Source: Nocardiopsis sp. ATB16-24 (GTDB lineage: Bacteria > Actinomycetota > Actinomycetes > Streptosporangiales > Streptosporangiaceae). From it: a DNA stretch of 64,000 nt. The notes beneath the pieces are model-generated. The model did not search any database. It was not told where the DNA came from and was given only the letters and a program-made list of their open reading frames with translations. A program made the position numbers and the translations under genes. Below are positions 45,841-59,611 of the stretch, in pieces (position 1 is the first letter of the stretch; each line of letters opens with the position of its first letter). The stretch covers positions 32,228-96,227 of the forward strand of contig NZ_JASCXJ010000022.1 of NCBI RefSeq assembly GCF_030271535.1. Direction: 5' to 3'.

Positions 45841-47025
45841 CTACTCGAGGGCGTCGATACCGGGGAGGTTCTTGCCCTCCAGGTACTCCAGACTGGCGCC
45901 TCCGCCGGTGGAGATATGGCCGAAGGCCGCCTCGTCGAACCCGAGGGCCCGCACGGCCGCGGCGGAGTCCCCTCCTCCGACCACGGTGAAGGCGTCCGAG
46001 TCGACCAGTGCCTGGGCCAGCGCCCTGGTTCCACCGGAGTAGGGCTCCATCTCGAACACGCCCATCGGACCGTTCCAGAACACCGTCCTGGTGTCGGCGA
46101 GCTTCTCGGCGAAGAGCGCCTGGCTCCTCGGACCGATGTCCAGTCCCATCCGGTCGGCGGGAATCGCGTCGGCCTCGACCACCCCGTGCGCGGCGTCGGC
46201 GGCGAACTTCTCGGCGGCCACGACGTCCACCGGAAGAACGATCTCCACGCCCTCGCGCTCGGCGCGCTCCAGGTAACCCTTGACCGTGTCGATCTGGTCG
46301 GTCTCCAGCAGACTCGAACCGACCTCGTGGCCCTTGGCCTTGAGGAAGGTGAAGACCATACCGCCGCCGATGAGCAGACGGTCCGCGGTGCCGAGGAGGT
46401 TGTCGATGACACCGAGCTTGTCGGAGACCTTGGAACCGCCCAGGACCACGGCGTAGGGCCGCTGAGGGTCTCCCGTGAGCCTGCGCAGAACCTCGACCTC
46501 GTTCAGCACCAGACCGCCGACGGCGTGGGGAAGTCTGCCGGGCAGGTCGTAGACACTGGCGTGCTTACGGTGCACGGCGCCGAAGGCGTCGCCCACGTAC
46601 AGGTCGGCGAGTCGGGCGAAGCGGTCCGCGAGTTCGCCGCGCTCGGCGTCGTCCTTGCTGGTCTCGCCCGGCTCGAAGCGCACGTTCTCCAGCAGGGCGA
46701 CCTGGCCGTCCTCCAGGGCCTCGCACGTGGCGCGGGCCGACTCTCCCGCGGTGTCGGAGGCGAAGGCCACCTCCGAGCCGAGTAGTTCGCCCAGGCGTGC
46801 GGCCACGGGGCGCAGTGAGTAGCGGGGGTCGGGCTCGCCCTTGGGGCGCCCCAGGTGGGCGGCGACGATGACACGGGCGCCGCGCTCACGCAGCGCCGAG
46901 ATGGTCGGCACCGCCGCGCGGATACGGCCGTCGTCGGTGATCCGGTCGCCGTCCAGGGGCACGTTCAGGTCGGCCCGGACGAAGACGCGCTTGCCGGAGA
47001 CGTCGAGTTCGTCGATCGTCCGCAT
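45841..47025 (-). CDS. pgk: Phosphoglycerate kinase
   Basis: Pgk makes ATP from 1,3-bisphosphoglycerate. The 394-aa protein starts at the ATG at 47025 ([11 protein letters not shown]) after [19 protein letters not shown] and [13 protein letters not shown] bind substrate; [14 protein letters not shown] and GGGDSAAAV near the C-terminus bind nucleotide. A hairpin separates it from gap. Confidence 0.97.
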   Translation of the reverse strand: MRTIDELDVSGKRVFVRADLNVPLDGDRITDDGRIRAAVPTISALRERGARVIVAAHLGRPKGEPDPRYSLRPVAARLGELLGSEVAFASDTAGESARATCEALEDGQVALLENVRFEPGETSKDDAERGELADRFARLADLYVGDAFGAVHRKHASVYDLPGRLPHAVGGLVLNEVEVLRRLTGDPQRPYAVVLGGSKVSDKLGVIDNLLGTADRLLIGGGMVFTFLKAKGHEVGSSLLETDQIDTVKGYLERAEREGVEIVLPVDVVAAEKFAADAAHGVVEADAIPADRMGLDIGPRSQALFAEKLADTRTVFWNGPMGVFEMEPYSGGTRALAQALVDSDAFTVVGGGDSAAAVRALGFDEAAFGHISTGGGASLEYLEGKNLPGIDALE

Positions 47026-47091
47026 GCTGGTCTCCTCTTGGAAGGTGGGGGTTGGGCTGTCCCGGGCGGCGGCCCCGGGAGGGGCGGGCAT

Positions 47092-47134
47092 GACGGCACC
47101 CCCTCGCGCGGACTGCGGGCGAAGGGGTGCCGTC
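47092..47134 (-). terminator. Hairpin between gap and pgk
   Basis: Arms of 16 nt (47092-47107 and 47119-47134) pair at 15 positions around an 11-nt loop, 31 nt past the gap stop. It could lower pgk-tpiA expression relative to gap. Confidence 0.65.
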
Positions 47135-47165
47135 TCACGCGCCTGTGGCCATGGGGCCGTGGACG

Positions 47166-48490
<1,325 letters not shown>

Positions 48491-49471
48491 TCATGGCACC
48501 AGCATGTCCGGGGTGAGATTGGCCTCCGTACCCTCGATGCCCAGATCGCCGGCACGCTTGTCGGCCATCGCCAGCAGCCTCCGGATGCGCCCCGCGATGG
48601 CGTCCTTGGTCAGCGGAGGGACCGACAGCTGCCCCAGCTCCTCCAGGGAGGCCTGCTTGTGCTCCAGGCGCAGCTTCCCCGCGGCCACCAGGTGCTCGGG
48701 AGCGTCGTCACCCAGGATCTCCAGGGCCCGCTCCACCCGTGCCCCCGCCGCCACCGCCGCCCGCGCGCTACGGCGCAGGTTGGCGTCGTCGAAGTTGGCC
48801 AGACGGTTGGCGGTCGCGCGTACCTCCCGACGCATCCGCCTCTCCTCCCACGCCAGCACGCTCTGGTGGGCCCCCAACAGGGTCAACAGAGCACCGATGG
48901 AGTCTCCGTCGCGTACCACCACACGGTCCACGCCCCGGACCTCCCTGGCCTTGGCGTGCACCTTCAGACGACGCGCGGACCCCACCAGCGCCAGAGCGGC
49001 CTCCGGCCCGGGGCAGGTGACCTCAAGGGACATCGATCGGCCGGGCTCGGTGAGGGAGCCGTGCGCGATGAAGGCCCCCCGCCACGCCGACTCGGCGTCG
49101 CAGGCCCCTCCCGCGACCACGTGCCGGGGCAGACCGCGTACCGGACGGCCGTTGTTGTCCACCAGTCCCGTCTGTCGTGCCAGGGACTCGCCCTCCTTGA
49201 TGACCCGCACCACGTAACGGTTGCCCTTGCGCAGACCGCTCGGGGAGAGCACGACCACCTCGGACTCGTGTCCGAAGACCTCGGAGATGTCCTTGCGCAG
49301 GCGGCGCGCGGCGGCCCCGGTGTCGAGCTCGGCCTCGATCACGATACGCCCGCCCACCAGATGCAGGCCTCCGGTGAACCGCAGGATGGTGGACACCTCC
49401 GCTTTGCGGCAGCATGGTTTGAGAATGGCCAGACGGCTCAGTTCATCCTTCACCACGCCGGTCATCGCCAT
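48491..49471 (-). CDS. whiA: Sporulation regulator WhiA
   Basis: WhiA is a DNA-binding protein needed for sporulation septation in streptomycetes and conserved in most Gram-positives. The 326-aa protein, from the ATG at 49471 ([14 protein letters not shown]), has an N-terminal homing-endonuclease-like domain ([17 protein letters not shown]) and a C-terminal helix-turn-helix region ([29 protein letters not shown]). It belongs to the rapZ-yvcK-whiA group, here interrupted by a DUF488 gene. Confidence 0.96.
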   Translation of the reverse strand: MAMTGVVKDELSRLAILKPCCRKAEVSTILRFTGGLHLVGGRIVIEAELDTGAAARRLRKDISEVFGHESEVVVLSPSGLRKGNRYVVRVIKEGESLARQTGLVDNNGRPVRGLPRHVVAGGACDAESAWRGAFIAHGSLTEPGRSMSLEVTCPGPEAALALVGSARRLKVHAKAREVRGVDRVVVRDGDSIGALLTLLGAHQSVLAWEERRMRREVRATANRLANFDDANLRRSARAAVAAGARVERALEILGDDAPEHLVAAGKLRLEHKQASLEELGQLSVPPLTKDAIAGRIRRLLAMADKRAGDLGIEGTEANLTPDMLVP

Positions 49472-49673
49472 CTCTGCGATCCTCCCCCTCGACGAATCCG
49501 ATACGGTGCCGCGCGTCCGGCGGCGGCACGCGCCCGCCACGGTACTTTCCACGAGCGGCTTTCTCCGTGGCAGACTACGTCACCGGGGGCCGAGTGCCGA
49601 TCCCCGCACGGCGTGTCGCCCATCCGTCACCCGTGCCGGCGACGGCCCTGTCGGTCTTCGTGCCGTTGTGGGG

Positions 49674-50084
49674 TCAATTGCCCTCGGCCTGGGAGGACAG
49701 GACCTCACGCAGGTGGTCACGCAGGACGAGGGCGTGGTTGTGCTCGGTGTCCTTGGCCGCGTACAGCAGGGTGACGGGCCCCTTGCGCGCGGCCTTCAGA
49801 AGCGGTTCCAGAGCCTCTGGACGCTCCTCCAACTCCGCCCGATAGCGTTCGGCGAACTCTGCGAAGCGGTCCGGATCGTGACCGAACCACTTCCGGAGCT
49901 CATCGCTCGGCGCGGCCTCCTTCACCCAGACGGTCTCGGCGAGGGAGTCCTTGGACACTCCGCGAGGCCACAGCCTGTCCACCAGGAAACGTTCGCCCGG
50001 CGGCAGGTCCGACTCCCGGTCGGGGTGGCCCACGGCGCGGACCTCGTCATGGACGCGTTCCACGAACACTCGTTGTTCGGCCAT
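49674..50084 (-). CDS. DUF488-family protein
   Basis: The 136-aa protein has the DUF488 pattern: FLVDRLWPRGVSKDSL near the middle, then LRKWFGHDPDRFAEFAERYRAEL and GPVTLLYAAKDTEHNHALVL. The family is widespread with no firmly known activity. I start at ATG 50084 (MAEQRVF); the longer frame upstream runs into yvcK. It sits between yvcK and whiA, a place where related genomes usually have no gene. Confidence 0.8.
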   Translation of the reverse strand: MAEQRVFVERVHDEVRAVGHPDRESDLPPGERFLVDRLWPRGVSKDSLAETVWVKEAAPSDELRKWFGHDPDRFAEFAERYRAELEERPEALEPLLKAARKGPVTLLYAAKDTEHNHALVLRDHLREVLSSQAEGN

Positions 50085-50121
50085 GACGCCGGTCTTCCCC
50101 CTGGAGATCCCGGTGAATCCC

Positions 50122-51096
50122 TCAGCCCTGGAGGATCCGCTCGAAGGCGGACGCGAGGCGGTCGGGGTCATGGCGCGGGGTGCCGTCGTCGTGGGACAGG
50201 TGCGCCAGTTCCAGGCACCCGCCGAGCCGACCGACCATCTCTTTGAGCGGCCGGTCCTCCTCCACCTTCCCCTGGTCGGCGAGCACCACGTCCACCCCCA
50301 GGTCCGGGGCGTGCTCGTGCAGCACCTCCAGGTAGTTCTCGGGGCGGAAACCATCGGTCTCGCCCCGTTGCGGAGACAGGTTCAGCACCACCATGCGTTT
50401 GGCCCGTGTGCCGACCAGGGCGCGCGCCAGGTCCGGGACCAGCAGGTGGGGCAGCACGCTGGTGAACCATGACCCAGGGCCGAAGACCACCCAGTCGGCC
50501 TCGCGCACGGCTTTGACCGCCTGTGGACTGGCGGGCGGATCCTCCGGGATCAGGGAGATGGAACGCACCTTGCCGCTGGTGCTCGCACAGGCCACCTGTC
50601 CGCGCACCGTGGTCAGCGCCTCCGGTCTTCGCGGATCCAGCCCCGACACCTCCGCGACGATGTCCAACGGCACCGACGACATCGGCAGCACCCTGCCGTG
50701 CGCCCCCAACAGCTGGCCCACCCAGTCCAGGCCCGCCACCGAGTCGCCGAGCAGCTCCCACAGGGCCACGATCAGGAGGTTGCCGACCGCGTGACCGTGC
50801 AACTCGCCCTCCGAACGGAACCGGTGCTGGATGACCTGGCTCCAGGTGTGCCCCCACTCGTCGTCACCGCACAGCGCGGCCAACGCCATGCGCAGGTCAC
50901 CCGGCGGCAGGACGCCCAACTCCCTGCGGAGCCGTCCACTGGACCCACCGTCGTCGGCGACCGTCACGATCGCCGTCACGTCGGTGGTCACCCTCCGCAG
51001 GGCCGACAGGGAGGCGTACAGGCCGTGCCCGCCGCCCAGCGCGACCACCCGTGGCGGGCGTTGCCCGTCCTCGTCGCAGGTTGTGCTCTTCGCCAT
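50122..51096 (-). CDS. yvcK: YvcK/CofD-like gluconeogenesis factor
   Basis: YvcK proteins bind UDP-sugars and are needed for growth on gluconeogenic carbon and for wall integrity. The 324-aa protein has VVALGGGHGLYASLSALR, VTVADDGGSSGRLRRELG, PPGDLRMALAAL and VFGPGSWFTSVLPHLL. It follows rapZ in the usual order after about 100 bp. Confidence 0.94.
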   Translation of the reverse strand: MAKSTTCDEDGQRPPRVVALGGGHGLYASLSALRRVTTDVTAIVTVADDGGSSGRLRRELGVLPPGDLRMALAALCGDDEWGHTWSQVIQHRFRSEGELHGHAVGNLLIVALWELLGDSVAGLDWVGQLLGAHGRVLPMSSVPLDIVAEVSGLDPRRPEALTTVRGQVACASTSGKVRSISLIPEDPPASPQAVKAVREADWVVFGPGSWFTSVLPHLLVPDLARALVGTRAKRMVVLNLSPQRGETDGFRPENYLEVLHEHAPDLGVDVVLADQGKVEEDRPLKEMVGRLGGCLELAHLSHDDGTPRHDPDRLASAFERILQG

Positions 51097-51198
51097 GGCT
51101 GTGGTCTGCCCCTCGTCCCATGTCCACCGGACGAATCGGACCGTACCACCGGAAACAGCGCACCGGGGGACGTCCGTGACCGGATGGTCCGCCCCGGA

Positions 51199-52083
51199 TC
51201 ACTCGCGGCCGACGTCCCGGTGAACCACGTGCACGTCCACGCCCTGGCCCCGGAGCCGGTCCGCGAACTGCTCGGCCATGGCCACGCTGCGGTGCTTGCC
51301 GCCCGTGCAGCCCACCGCGAGGGTCATGTAGTGCTTGCCCTCACGCTGGTACCCGGCGATGGTCAGCCGGAGGACCTCGCTGTAGGTCTCCAGCATCTCC
51401 TTGGCCCCGTCCTGGGAGAGAACATAGTCGCGCACCGGCTCGTCACGCCCGTTCATCGGCCGCAGGTCGGGGACCCAGTGCGGATTGGGCAGGAAGCGAC
51501 AGTCCAGCACCAGGTCGGCGTCCACCGGCAGACCGTGTTTGAAACCGAAGGAGACCACGTTGGCGCGCGGCCGTGCCTCGTCGCCCTCCCCGAAGAAACC
51601 GATCACCCGAGCCTTGAGCTGGTGCACGTTGAGCTGGGAGGTGTCGATGACCAGGTCGGCCTCGCCCCGGATGGCCTGCAAGGTCTCGCGTTCACGATCG
51701 ATGCCGTCGGTCAGACGGCCGTCGCCTTGGAGGGGGTGGGGCCTGCGCACTCCCTCGAACCGACGCACCAGGGCCTCGTCACCGGCCTCCAGGTAGAGCA
51801 CGCGCGCGGTGATATCGCGTTTGCGCAGCTCCTCCACCGTGGACAGCAGGTTCTCGGTGAACGCCAAAGAGCGCACGTCGACGACCACGGCCACGCGCGG
51901 CACGGCGCCGTGCGTACGCCCGGCCAGCTCGATCATCGTCGGCACCAGGCCGGGTGGAAGGTTGTCCACCACGAACCAGTCCAGGTCCTCCAGTGCCCTG
52001 GCCGCGGTACTGCGCCCCGCACCGGACATGCCGGTGACGATGACCACCTCGGGTGGCAGTTCCCCACCCAGTTCGACCGTCAT
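51199..52083 (-). CDS. rapZ: RapZ-type nucleotide-binding protein
   Basis: RapZ (YvcJ) is a P-loop protein. In enteric bacteria it steers RNase E cleavage of GlmZ; in actinobacteria its partner is unclear. The 294-aa protein has the Walker [13 protein letters not shown], the conserved [12 protein letters not shown], and a C-terminal [20 protein letters not shown] with [11 protein letters not shown]. The ATG overlaps the uvrC stop by 4 bp. Confidence 0.94.
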   Translation of the reverse strand: MTVELGGELPPEVVIVTGMSGAGRSTAARALEDLDWFVVDNLPPGLVPTMIELAGRTHGAVPRVAVVVDVRSLAFTENLLSTVEELRKRDITARVLYLEAGDEALVRRFEGVRRPHPLQGDGRLTDGIDRERETLQAIRGEADLVIDTSQLNVHQLKARVIGFFGEGDEARPRANVVSFGFKHGLPVDADLVLDCRFLPNPHWVPDLRPMNGRDEPVRDYVLSQDGAKEMLETYSEVLRLTIAGYQREGKHYMTLAVGCTGGKHRSVAMAEQFADRLRGQGVDVHVVHRDVGRE

Positions 52084-54107
52084 GCGTCTCCTCCCCCGTC
52101 AGTGGTGTGCCGTTGTGTTGCCCCGTCTCCCGACCCACCTGCGCCGGCGGGGCCGCCGGACAGGTGCGCGTGCACGGCCTCGGCCAGTTTGGGGCCGATC
52201 CCGGGCACCGCGGCGATCTCCTCGGCCGTGGCCGAGGCGAGTCTTCTCACCGAACCGAACTCCTTGATCAGAGCCGACCTGCGGGCGGGCCCGAGGCCGG
52301 GGAGCTCATCCAGGCTGCTGCCCGTGAGCGCCTTGGCACGCTTTTGGCGGTGGTAACGGATGGCGAAACGGTGCGCCTCGTCGCGCACCCGCTGGAGCAG
52401 GTAGAGACCCTCGCTCGTGCGGGGCAGGATCACCGGATCCTCCTCACCCGGCAGCCACACCTCCTCCAGTCGCTTGGCCAGACCGCACACCGCGACGTCC
52501 TCGATCCCGAGTTCGTCCAGCGCTCGACGCGCCGCCTCGGCCTGGGGCCGGGCGCCGTCCACCACCACCAGGTTAGGCGGATAGGCGAACTTCCCTGGTG
52601 ACGGTTGGTCATCGCCTCGTCCGTCCGTGTGTTCACCCGTCCCTCCCATACGGGCGACCTCACCGCTTTTGGAACTCTCCTCCAGGTAGCGGCGGAAACG
52701 CCGGCGGACCACCTCGTACATGGCGGCGACGTCGTGCTGTTGGCGTCCGTCCTGGCCACTGCCGCGAACGGAGAACCTGCGGTACTCGGATTTGCGTGCC
52801 AGTCCATCCTCGAAGACCACCATGGACGCCACCACGTGTTCGCCCTGGAGATTGGAGACGTCGAAGCACTCGATGCGCAGCGGCGCCTCGGGCAGGTCCA
52901 GTGCTTCCTGGATCTCGTTGAGGGCGCGACCGCGGGTGCTCAGGTCCCCCGCGCGGTGGGTCTTGTGCCGGGCCAGCGCCTCGCGGGCGTTCTTGTCGAC
53001 GGTCTCCATGAGGGACTTCTTGTCGCCCCGTCGCGGAACCCTCAGATCGACGGTGGACCCCCGGTGCTGCGACAACCAGGCCGCCATGGCCTCGGGGTCG
53101 GCGGGCTCGTGGGAGACCAGCACCTCACGTGGAACGGCGGTACCCGTGCCGGTGCTCTCGTCCGCGCCCTCGGTCGAGCCGTAGAGCTGACCGAGGAAGG
53201 TGGCCATCAGTTCGGCCGGGGGGTCGTCGGAGACCTTGTCCACCACGTAGCCGCGCCGGCCACGGATGCGACCGCCGCGCACGTGGAAGATCTGCACGGC
53301 GGCCTCCAGCGGGTCGTCGGCCATGGCGATGACGTCGCAGTCGGTGGAGTCGGGCAGGACCACGGCCTGCTTCTCCAGGGCGGCGCGCAGGGCGGCGATG
53401 TCGTCGCGGACGCGGGCGGCGCGTTCGTACTCCATCTCCTGGGCGGCCTGCTTCATCCGCTCCTCCAGATCCCGCAGGAAGCGACCGGTGTCGCCGGCCA
53501 GGAAGGAGCAGAAGTCCTCGACCAGCCTCCGGTGCTCCTCGGGCGAGGCCCTGCCCACGCAGGGGGCCACGCACTTGTCGATGTAGCCGAGCAGACAGGG
53601 ACGACCGCTGTTACGGGCACCGCGGAACACCCCGGGCGAGCAGGTCCGCACGGGAAAGACCCTCAGGAGCAGGTCGACGGTCTCCCGGATGGCCCAGGCG
53701 TGCGAGTAGGGACCGAAGTAGCGCACGCCCTTGCGTTTGGCCCCGCGCATCACCTGCACCCGAGGGACCTCCTCGTTGAGGGTGACGGCCAGGTAGGGGT
53801 AGCTCTTGTCGTCGCGGTACCTGACGTTGAAGCGGGGGTCGTACTGCTTGATCCAGGAGTACTCCAGTTGGAGCGCCTCGACCTCGTTGCCGACGATCGT
53901 CCAGTCGACGTCGGCGGCGGTGGAGACCATCTGCTGGGTGCGAGGGTGCAGCCCGGCGAAGTCGCGGAAGTAGGAGGACAGGCGCGAGCGCAGGTTCTTC
54001 GCCTTGCCCACGTAGATGACGTGGCCCGAGGCGTCCCGGAACCGGTACACGCCCGGCTCGGTCGGAATGGATCCGGGGGCGGGGCGCAGGTGAGGAGTCG
54101 CAGCCAT
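52080..54107 (-). CDS. uvrC: Excinuclease ABC subunit C
   Basis: UvrC makes both incisions in UvrABC nucleotide-excision repair. The 675-aa protein starts at the ATG at 54107. Domains in order are: GIY-YIG nuclease ([25 protein letters not shown]); a Cys region; a UVR helical hairpin ([22 protein letters not shown]); the RNase H-like C-terminal nuclease ([20 protein letters not shown]); and helix-hairpin-helix motifs ([31 protein letters not shown]). A hydrophilic insert of about 30 residues precedes [13 protein letters not shown], typical of actinobacteria. Confidence 0.96.
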   Translation of the reverse strand: MAATPHLRPAPGSIPTEPGVYRFRDASGHVIYVGKAKNLRSRLSSYFRDFAGLHPRTQQMVSTAADVDWTIVGNEVEALQLEYSWIKQYDPRFNVRYRDDKSYPYLAVTLNEEVPRVQVMRGAKRKGVRYFGPYSHAWAIRETVDLLLRVFPVRTCSPGVFRGARNSGRPCLLGYIDKCVAPCVGRASPEEHRRLVEDFCSFLAGDTGRFLRDLEERMKQAAQEMEYERAARVRDDIAALRAALEKQAVVLPDSTDCDVIAMADDPLEAAVQIFHVRGGRIRGRRGYVVDKVSDDPPAELMATFLGQLYGSTEGADESTGTGTAVPREVLVSHEPADPEAMAAWLSQHRGSTVDLRVPRRGDKKSLMETVDKNAREALARHKTHRAGDLSTRGRALNEIQEALDLPEAPLRIECFDVSNLQGEHVVASMVVFEDGLARKSEYRRFSVRGSGQDGRQQHDVAAMYEVVRRRFRRYLEESSKSGEVARMGGTGEHTDGRGDDQPSPGKFAYPPNLVVVDGARPQAEAARRALDELGIEDVAVCGLAKRLEEVWLPGEEDPVILPRTSEGLYLLQRVRDEAHRFAIRYHRQKRAKALTGSSLDELPGLGPARRSALIKEFGSVRRLASATAEEIAAVPGIGPKLAEAVHAHLSGGPAGAGGSGDGATQRHTTDGGGDA

Positions 54108-54642
54108 GCCCCCATTCTGGTCCGTCGGAAGGACATACGGCCAACCGCGCCCCGCGCGTCCCCGACGTGCAGGCCCCAGGGCGCGCCGGCCGTCCCATCC
54201 CTGCCGACGACGGTGACCCTGGTCTTGCCATGGTCCGCTCCCAAGGCCCGTGGGTTCTCCAGCCCTCCTCCTCCGCATGCCCCGGTGTGCGAACGGTCCG
54301 TGTCGACCGGTCTCCCCAGGAGGAGCGGGCGACGCCGCCCGGAACGGGCTCCGGCTCGCCCCGGGCACGCCCCGGAGGCGTCGCCGATGCGGTGTGGAGG
54401 GACCGAGGGAAGAGAACGGACGCACCTTTTTCTCGGCGACCGTGTCCCCACCCCGTCACCGCCGGTTCCGCCCTCGCGACAGGGCCCGGACCGGCGCCCG
54501 TCCCGGGGCTCGACCGTGTTCTCGAGCACGTCGCAGGCATGAGGAGAACGTCACGATTACGTATCCGCATGGTCTAGGTTGGGCAAGTAGCCAGGCACGT
54601 TCCGACACCTCCCCGACATCGACGACAAGGGGGCTTTTCGTC
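54108..54642. other. uvrC / mscS divergent region
   Basis: 535 bp between divergent starts. The right part (about 54540-54600) is somewhat AT-richer and could hold the mscS promoter. Open frames inside are Arg/Pro-rich and lack ribosome-binding sites, so I call no gene. Confidence 0.4.
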
Positions 54643-55776
54643 GTGAGCCCATCCCAATGGATCACGCTCGGCATCGCCGTCACCATCGCGGTACTGCTGG
54701 TCTTCGCTCTTCGCTGGGTTCTCAAACACAAGCTGAGCCGGGCCTGGAAGGTCTCCCGGTACCTGGTGAGCCGCACGACCTACTCGGGGTACGCCGCGGC
54801 CGCCGTACTCGGCGCGAACCTGGCACTGCCCAGCCGTGGCGACGTGGGGTGGAGCACGTACCAGGCCATCGAGCACTCGATGCGCATCCTCATGATCGCG
54901 ACACTGACGGCGCTGGGCATCAGCCTCGCCTACGCCGTCACGGACATGATCCTGTCACGTCTGTCGATCGCCAACGGCGACGCCGACCGCAAGGCTCGAC
55001 GCATCCAGACCCAGGTACGCCTGTTGCGCCGGGTGATCACCTCGATCATCGTGATCCTGGCCGTGGCCGCCATCCTGTTCACCTTCGACCAGGTCCGCGC
55101 GCTCGGAGCCGGACTTTTGGCCTCGGCGGGCATCATCGGCATCGTCGCCGGTGTGGCCGCCCAGTCCACCCTGGGCAATCTGTTCGCCGGACTACAGCTC
55201 GCCTTCAGCGACGCCCTGCGCATCGGTGACGTGGTCGTGGTCGAGGGCGAGTGGGGCCGGGTCGAGGAACTCAGCCTGGTCAACGTCACCATCAAGATCT
55301 GGGACGAGCGCCGCCTGGTGGTACCGGTCGCCAACTTCACCACGACCAGCTTCGAGAACTGGACCAAGCAGGGCACGGCGATCACCGCCAAGGTGGAGAT
55401 GCCGTTGGACTGGGAGGTCCCGATCGCCGAACTGCGCGAGGAGGCCGGGCGCCTGATCACGGCCAGCGAGAACTGGGACGGCCGCAGTTGGTCCTGTCAG
55501 GTCACCAACATCACCGAGAGCGGCGAGGTGGTCGTACGCGTGGTGGCCACCGCCGCCGACACCGGCGCCCAGTGGAACATCGCCTGCGAGATCCGCGAGC
55601 ACCTGATCGGATGGCTGGTCGCCCACTACCCCGAGTCCCTGCCGCGCAACCGCACCCAGTTCCTCCTCGCGGACGAGCACGAGGCCTCCTACGCCGCACG
55701 GTTCCCCGACTCCGCCTTCCGTCGCCGCGACCCCCATGGGATCGGCGAACCGGAGAAGGAGGAGAGCGAGGCCTGA
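54643..55776 (+). CDS. MscS-family mechanosensitive channel
   Basis: MscS channels open under membrane tension and release solutes on osmotic downshock. The 377-aa protein, from the GTG at 54643 after AAGGGGG, has four membrane helices. The pore helix reads AGLLASAGIIGIVAGVAAQSTLGNLFAG, followed by the cytoplasmic beta domain (IRIGDVVVVEG-type: LRIGDVVVVEGEWGRVEELSLVNVTIKIWDERRLVVP). The C-terminal ~110 residues form the alpha/beta cage. It is transcribed alone. Confidence 0.92.
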   Translation: MSPSQWITLGIAVTIAVLLVFALRWVLKHKLSRAWKVSRYLVSRTTYSGYAAAAVLGANLALPSRGDVGWSTYQAIEHSMRILMIATLTALGISLAYAVTDMILSRLSIANGDADRKARRIQTQVRLLRRVITSIIVILAVAAILFTFDQVRALGAGLLASAGIIGIVAGVAAQSTLGNLFAGLQLAFSDALRIGDVVVVEGEWGRVEELSLVNVTIKIWDERRLVVPVANFTTTSFENWTKQGTAITAKVEMPLDWEVPIAELREEAGRLITASENWDGRSWSCQVTNITESGEVVVRVVATAADTGAQWNIACEIREHLIGWLVAHYPESLPRNRTQFLLADEHEASYAARFPDSAFRRRDPHGIGEPEKEESEA

Positions 55777-55802
55777 GCCGCCACCCACGAACGCGCGACG
55801 GC

Positions 55803-55827
55803 GCCCGGAGCGGTCTTCGCTCCGGGC
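55803..55827. terminator. Terminator between mscS and the Rieske gene
   Basis: GCCCGGAGCG / CGCTCCGGGC with a 5-nt loop, 26 bp after the channel gene and 39 bp past the convergent Rieske gene's stop. Confidence 0.75.
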
Positions 55828-55866
55828 ACCGTCATGTCGGGACAGCGGGGCGACCTATGCGCGACC

Positions 55867-56268
55867 TCAGGACTCCACAGCCGAGTCCAGGATGATGTCG
55901 GTGCCCTCGACGGTGATGTTGAACGCCTCCAGCGGCTCCTGCGCGGGCCCCCTCAGCGGCTCACCGGTCGAGATGTCGAACTCGCTGCCGTGACACAGGC
56001 AGCGGATGACCTCGTCCACCTCCTGCACTGTGCAGCCGCCGTGCGTGCACGCCGCGCCGAAGGCCCGGTAGTCGTCCCGCTCAGGCTGGGTGACCACCAG
56101 TTTGCTCTCGTTGAACACCGCTCCGGCACCTTCGGGGACGTCGGTGGTCTGGCCGACGACCTGGCCGTACCGGACCTCCTGGGGCTTGGGTTCCTCGCCG
56201 CCACAGGCGCTCACGACCGTGACGGCCGCCGCGGCCCCCGCCGTCCCGAGCAGTCCGCGCCTGCTCAT
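55867..56268 (-). CDS. Tat-exported Rieske [2Fe-2S] lipoprotein
   Basis: The 133-aa protein, from the ATG at 56268, starts with a twin-arginine signal (MSRRGLLGTAGAAAAV) ending in a lipobox (VVSACGG), so a folded Fe-S protein is exported and lipid-anchored. The Rieske ligands are CTHGGC and CLCHGS; the two extra cysteines suit the stabilising disulfide of bc1-type Rieske proteins. It is much shorter than QcrA and has no membrane helices, so it is probably an accessory electron carrier. The frame upstream runs to 56352, but the signal peptide fixes the start. The shared dyad lies 64-78 bp upstream. Confidence 0.88.
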   Translation of the reverse strand: MSRRGLLGTAGAAAAVTVVSACGGEEPKPQEVRYGQVVGQTTDVPEGAGAVFNESKLVVTQPERDDYRAFGAACTHGGCTVQEVDEVIRCLCHGSEFDISTGEPLRGPAQEPLEAFNITVEGTDIILDSAVES

Positions 56269-56329
56269 CTGGCATCCGCACGTGCTGTTACCGGCCACGA
56301 CCACACGCTCCTCACCTGCGCCGAAATAT

Positions 56330-56348
56330 TCACTACACACTGTAGTAG
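56330..56348 (-). promoter_or_regulatory. Operator/promoter of the Rieske gene (perfect dyad)
   Basis: ACTACA-cac-TGTAGT (56332-56346) is a perfect inverted repeat. On the minus strand it reads CTACTACAGTGTGTAGTG, with TACAGT again at the -10 place for the leftward Rieske gene. It is the third copy of the ctaA/ctaB element and the only fully symmetrical one. Confidence 0.65.
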
Positions 56349-56387
56349 TCATGGCCGGGTGGCCGGTCCGCAGGTCGCCCGGCCACA

Positions 56388-56425
56388 GGCGCCCCCGAGG
56401 AGCCGTCCGGCCTCGTAGGGGCGCC
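56388..56425 (-). terminator. uvrA terminator hairpin
   Basis: GGCGCCCC-CGAGG pairs with CCTCG-(TA)-GGGGCGCC around a 10-nt loop, 16 nt past the uvrA stop. It also separates uvrA from the Rieske promoter. Confidence 0.75.
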
Positions 56426-56441
56426 CGCCGCCTCAGGTCCT

Positions 56442-59276
<2,835 letters not shown>

Positions 59277-59611
59277 CGGGTGTGACATCCTTCGGCGTTG
59301 GCGCACAGGACACCGGCAACCTCGTATGGCGTCGGCTGACCCGTGTGTGACTTCGCGGTATGGCGGTCGAAGGCCTCCCGGCGACCGCTCCCGTCCTCGG
59401 GGGTGCGGCACTGCGGGGGTCAGAGGGAGGGCGAGGCCGCACGACTCCCTGCCAGACTAACGACCGCCGACGACGGTTTCTTCCGCCCCGGAAAAGTGGT
59501 GGCGCCCCGGCGCCGGAGCTCCGGGACGCCACCACTATAGAGGAACAGTTGTTCGAACAGAGTCGTTTCGCGGAAATACACGACCGAGTGGGCGCACGGG
59601 TCGGCCCGGTG
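59277..59611. other. terC-uvrA intergenic region
   Basis: About 335 bp, with the terC terminator at 59495-59536 and presumably the uvrA promoter in 59290-59480. I do not see a clear SOS-box palindrome. No gene. Confidence 0.4.
59495..59536 (-). terminator. terC terminator
   Basis: AGTGGTGGCG / CGCCACCACT outer stem with an additional CCCGG/CCGGG inner stem, 75 nt past the terC stop. Confidence 0.7.

Noticed and set aside
54167..54577. Rightward ORF in the uvrC/mscS gap
   Set aside because: No ribosome-binding site, low-complexity Arg/Pro/Gly composition; mirrors noise frames on the other strand.
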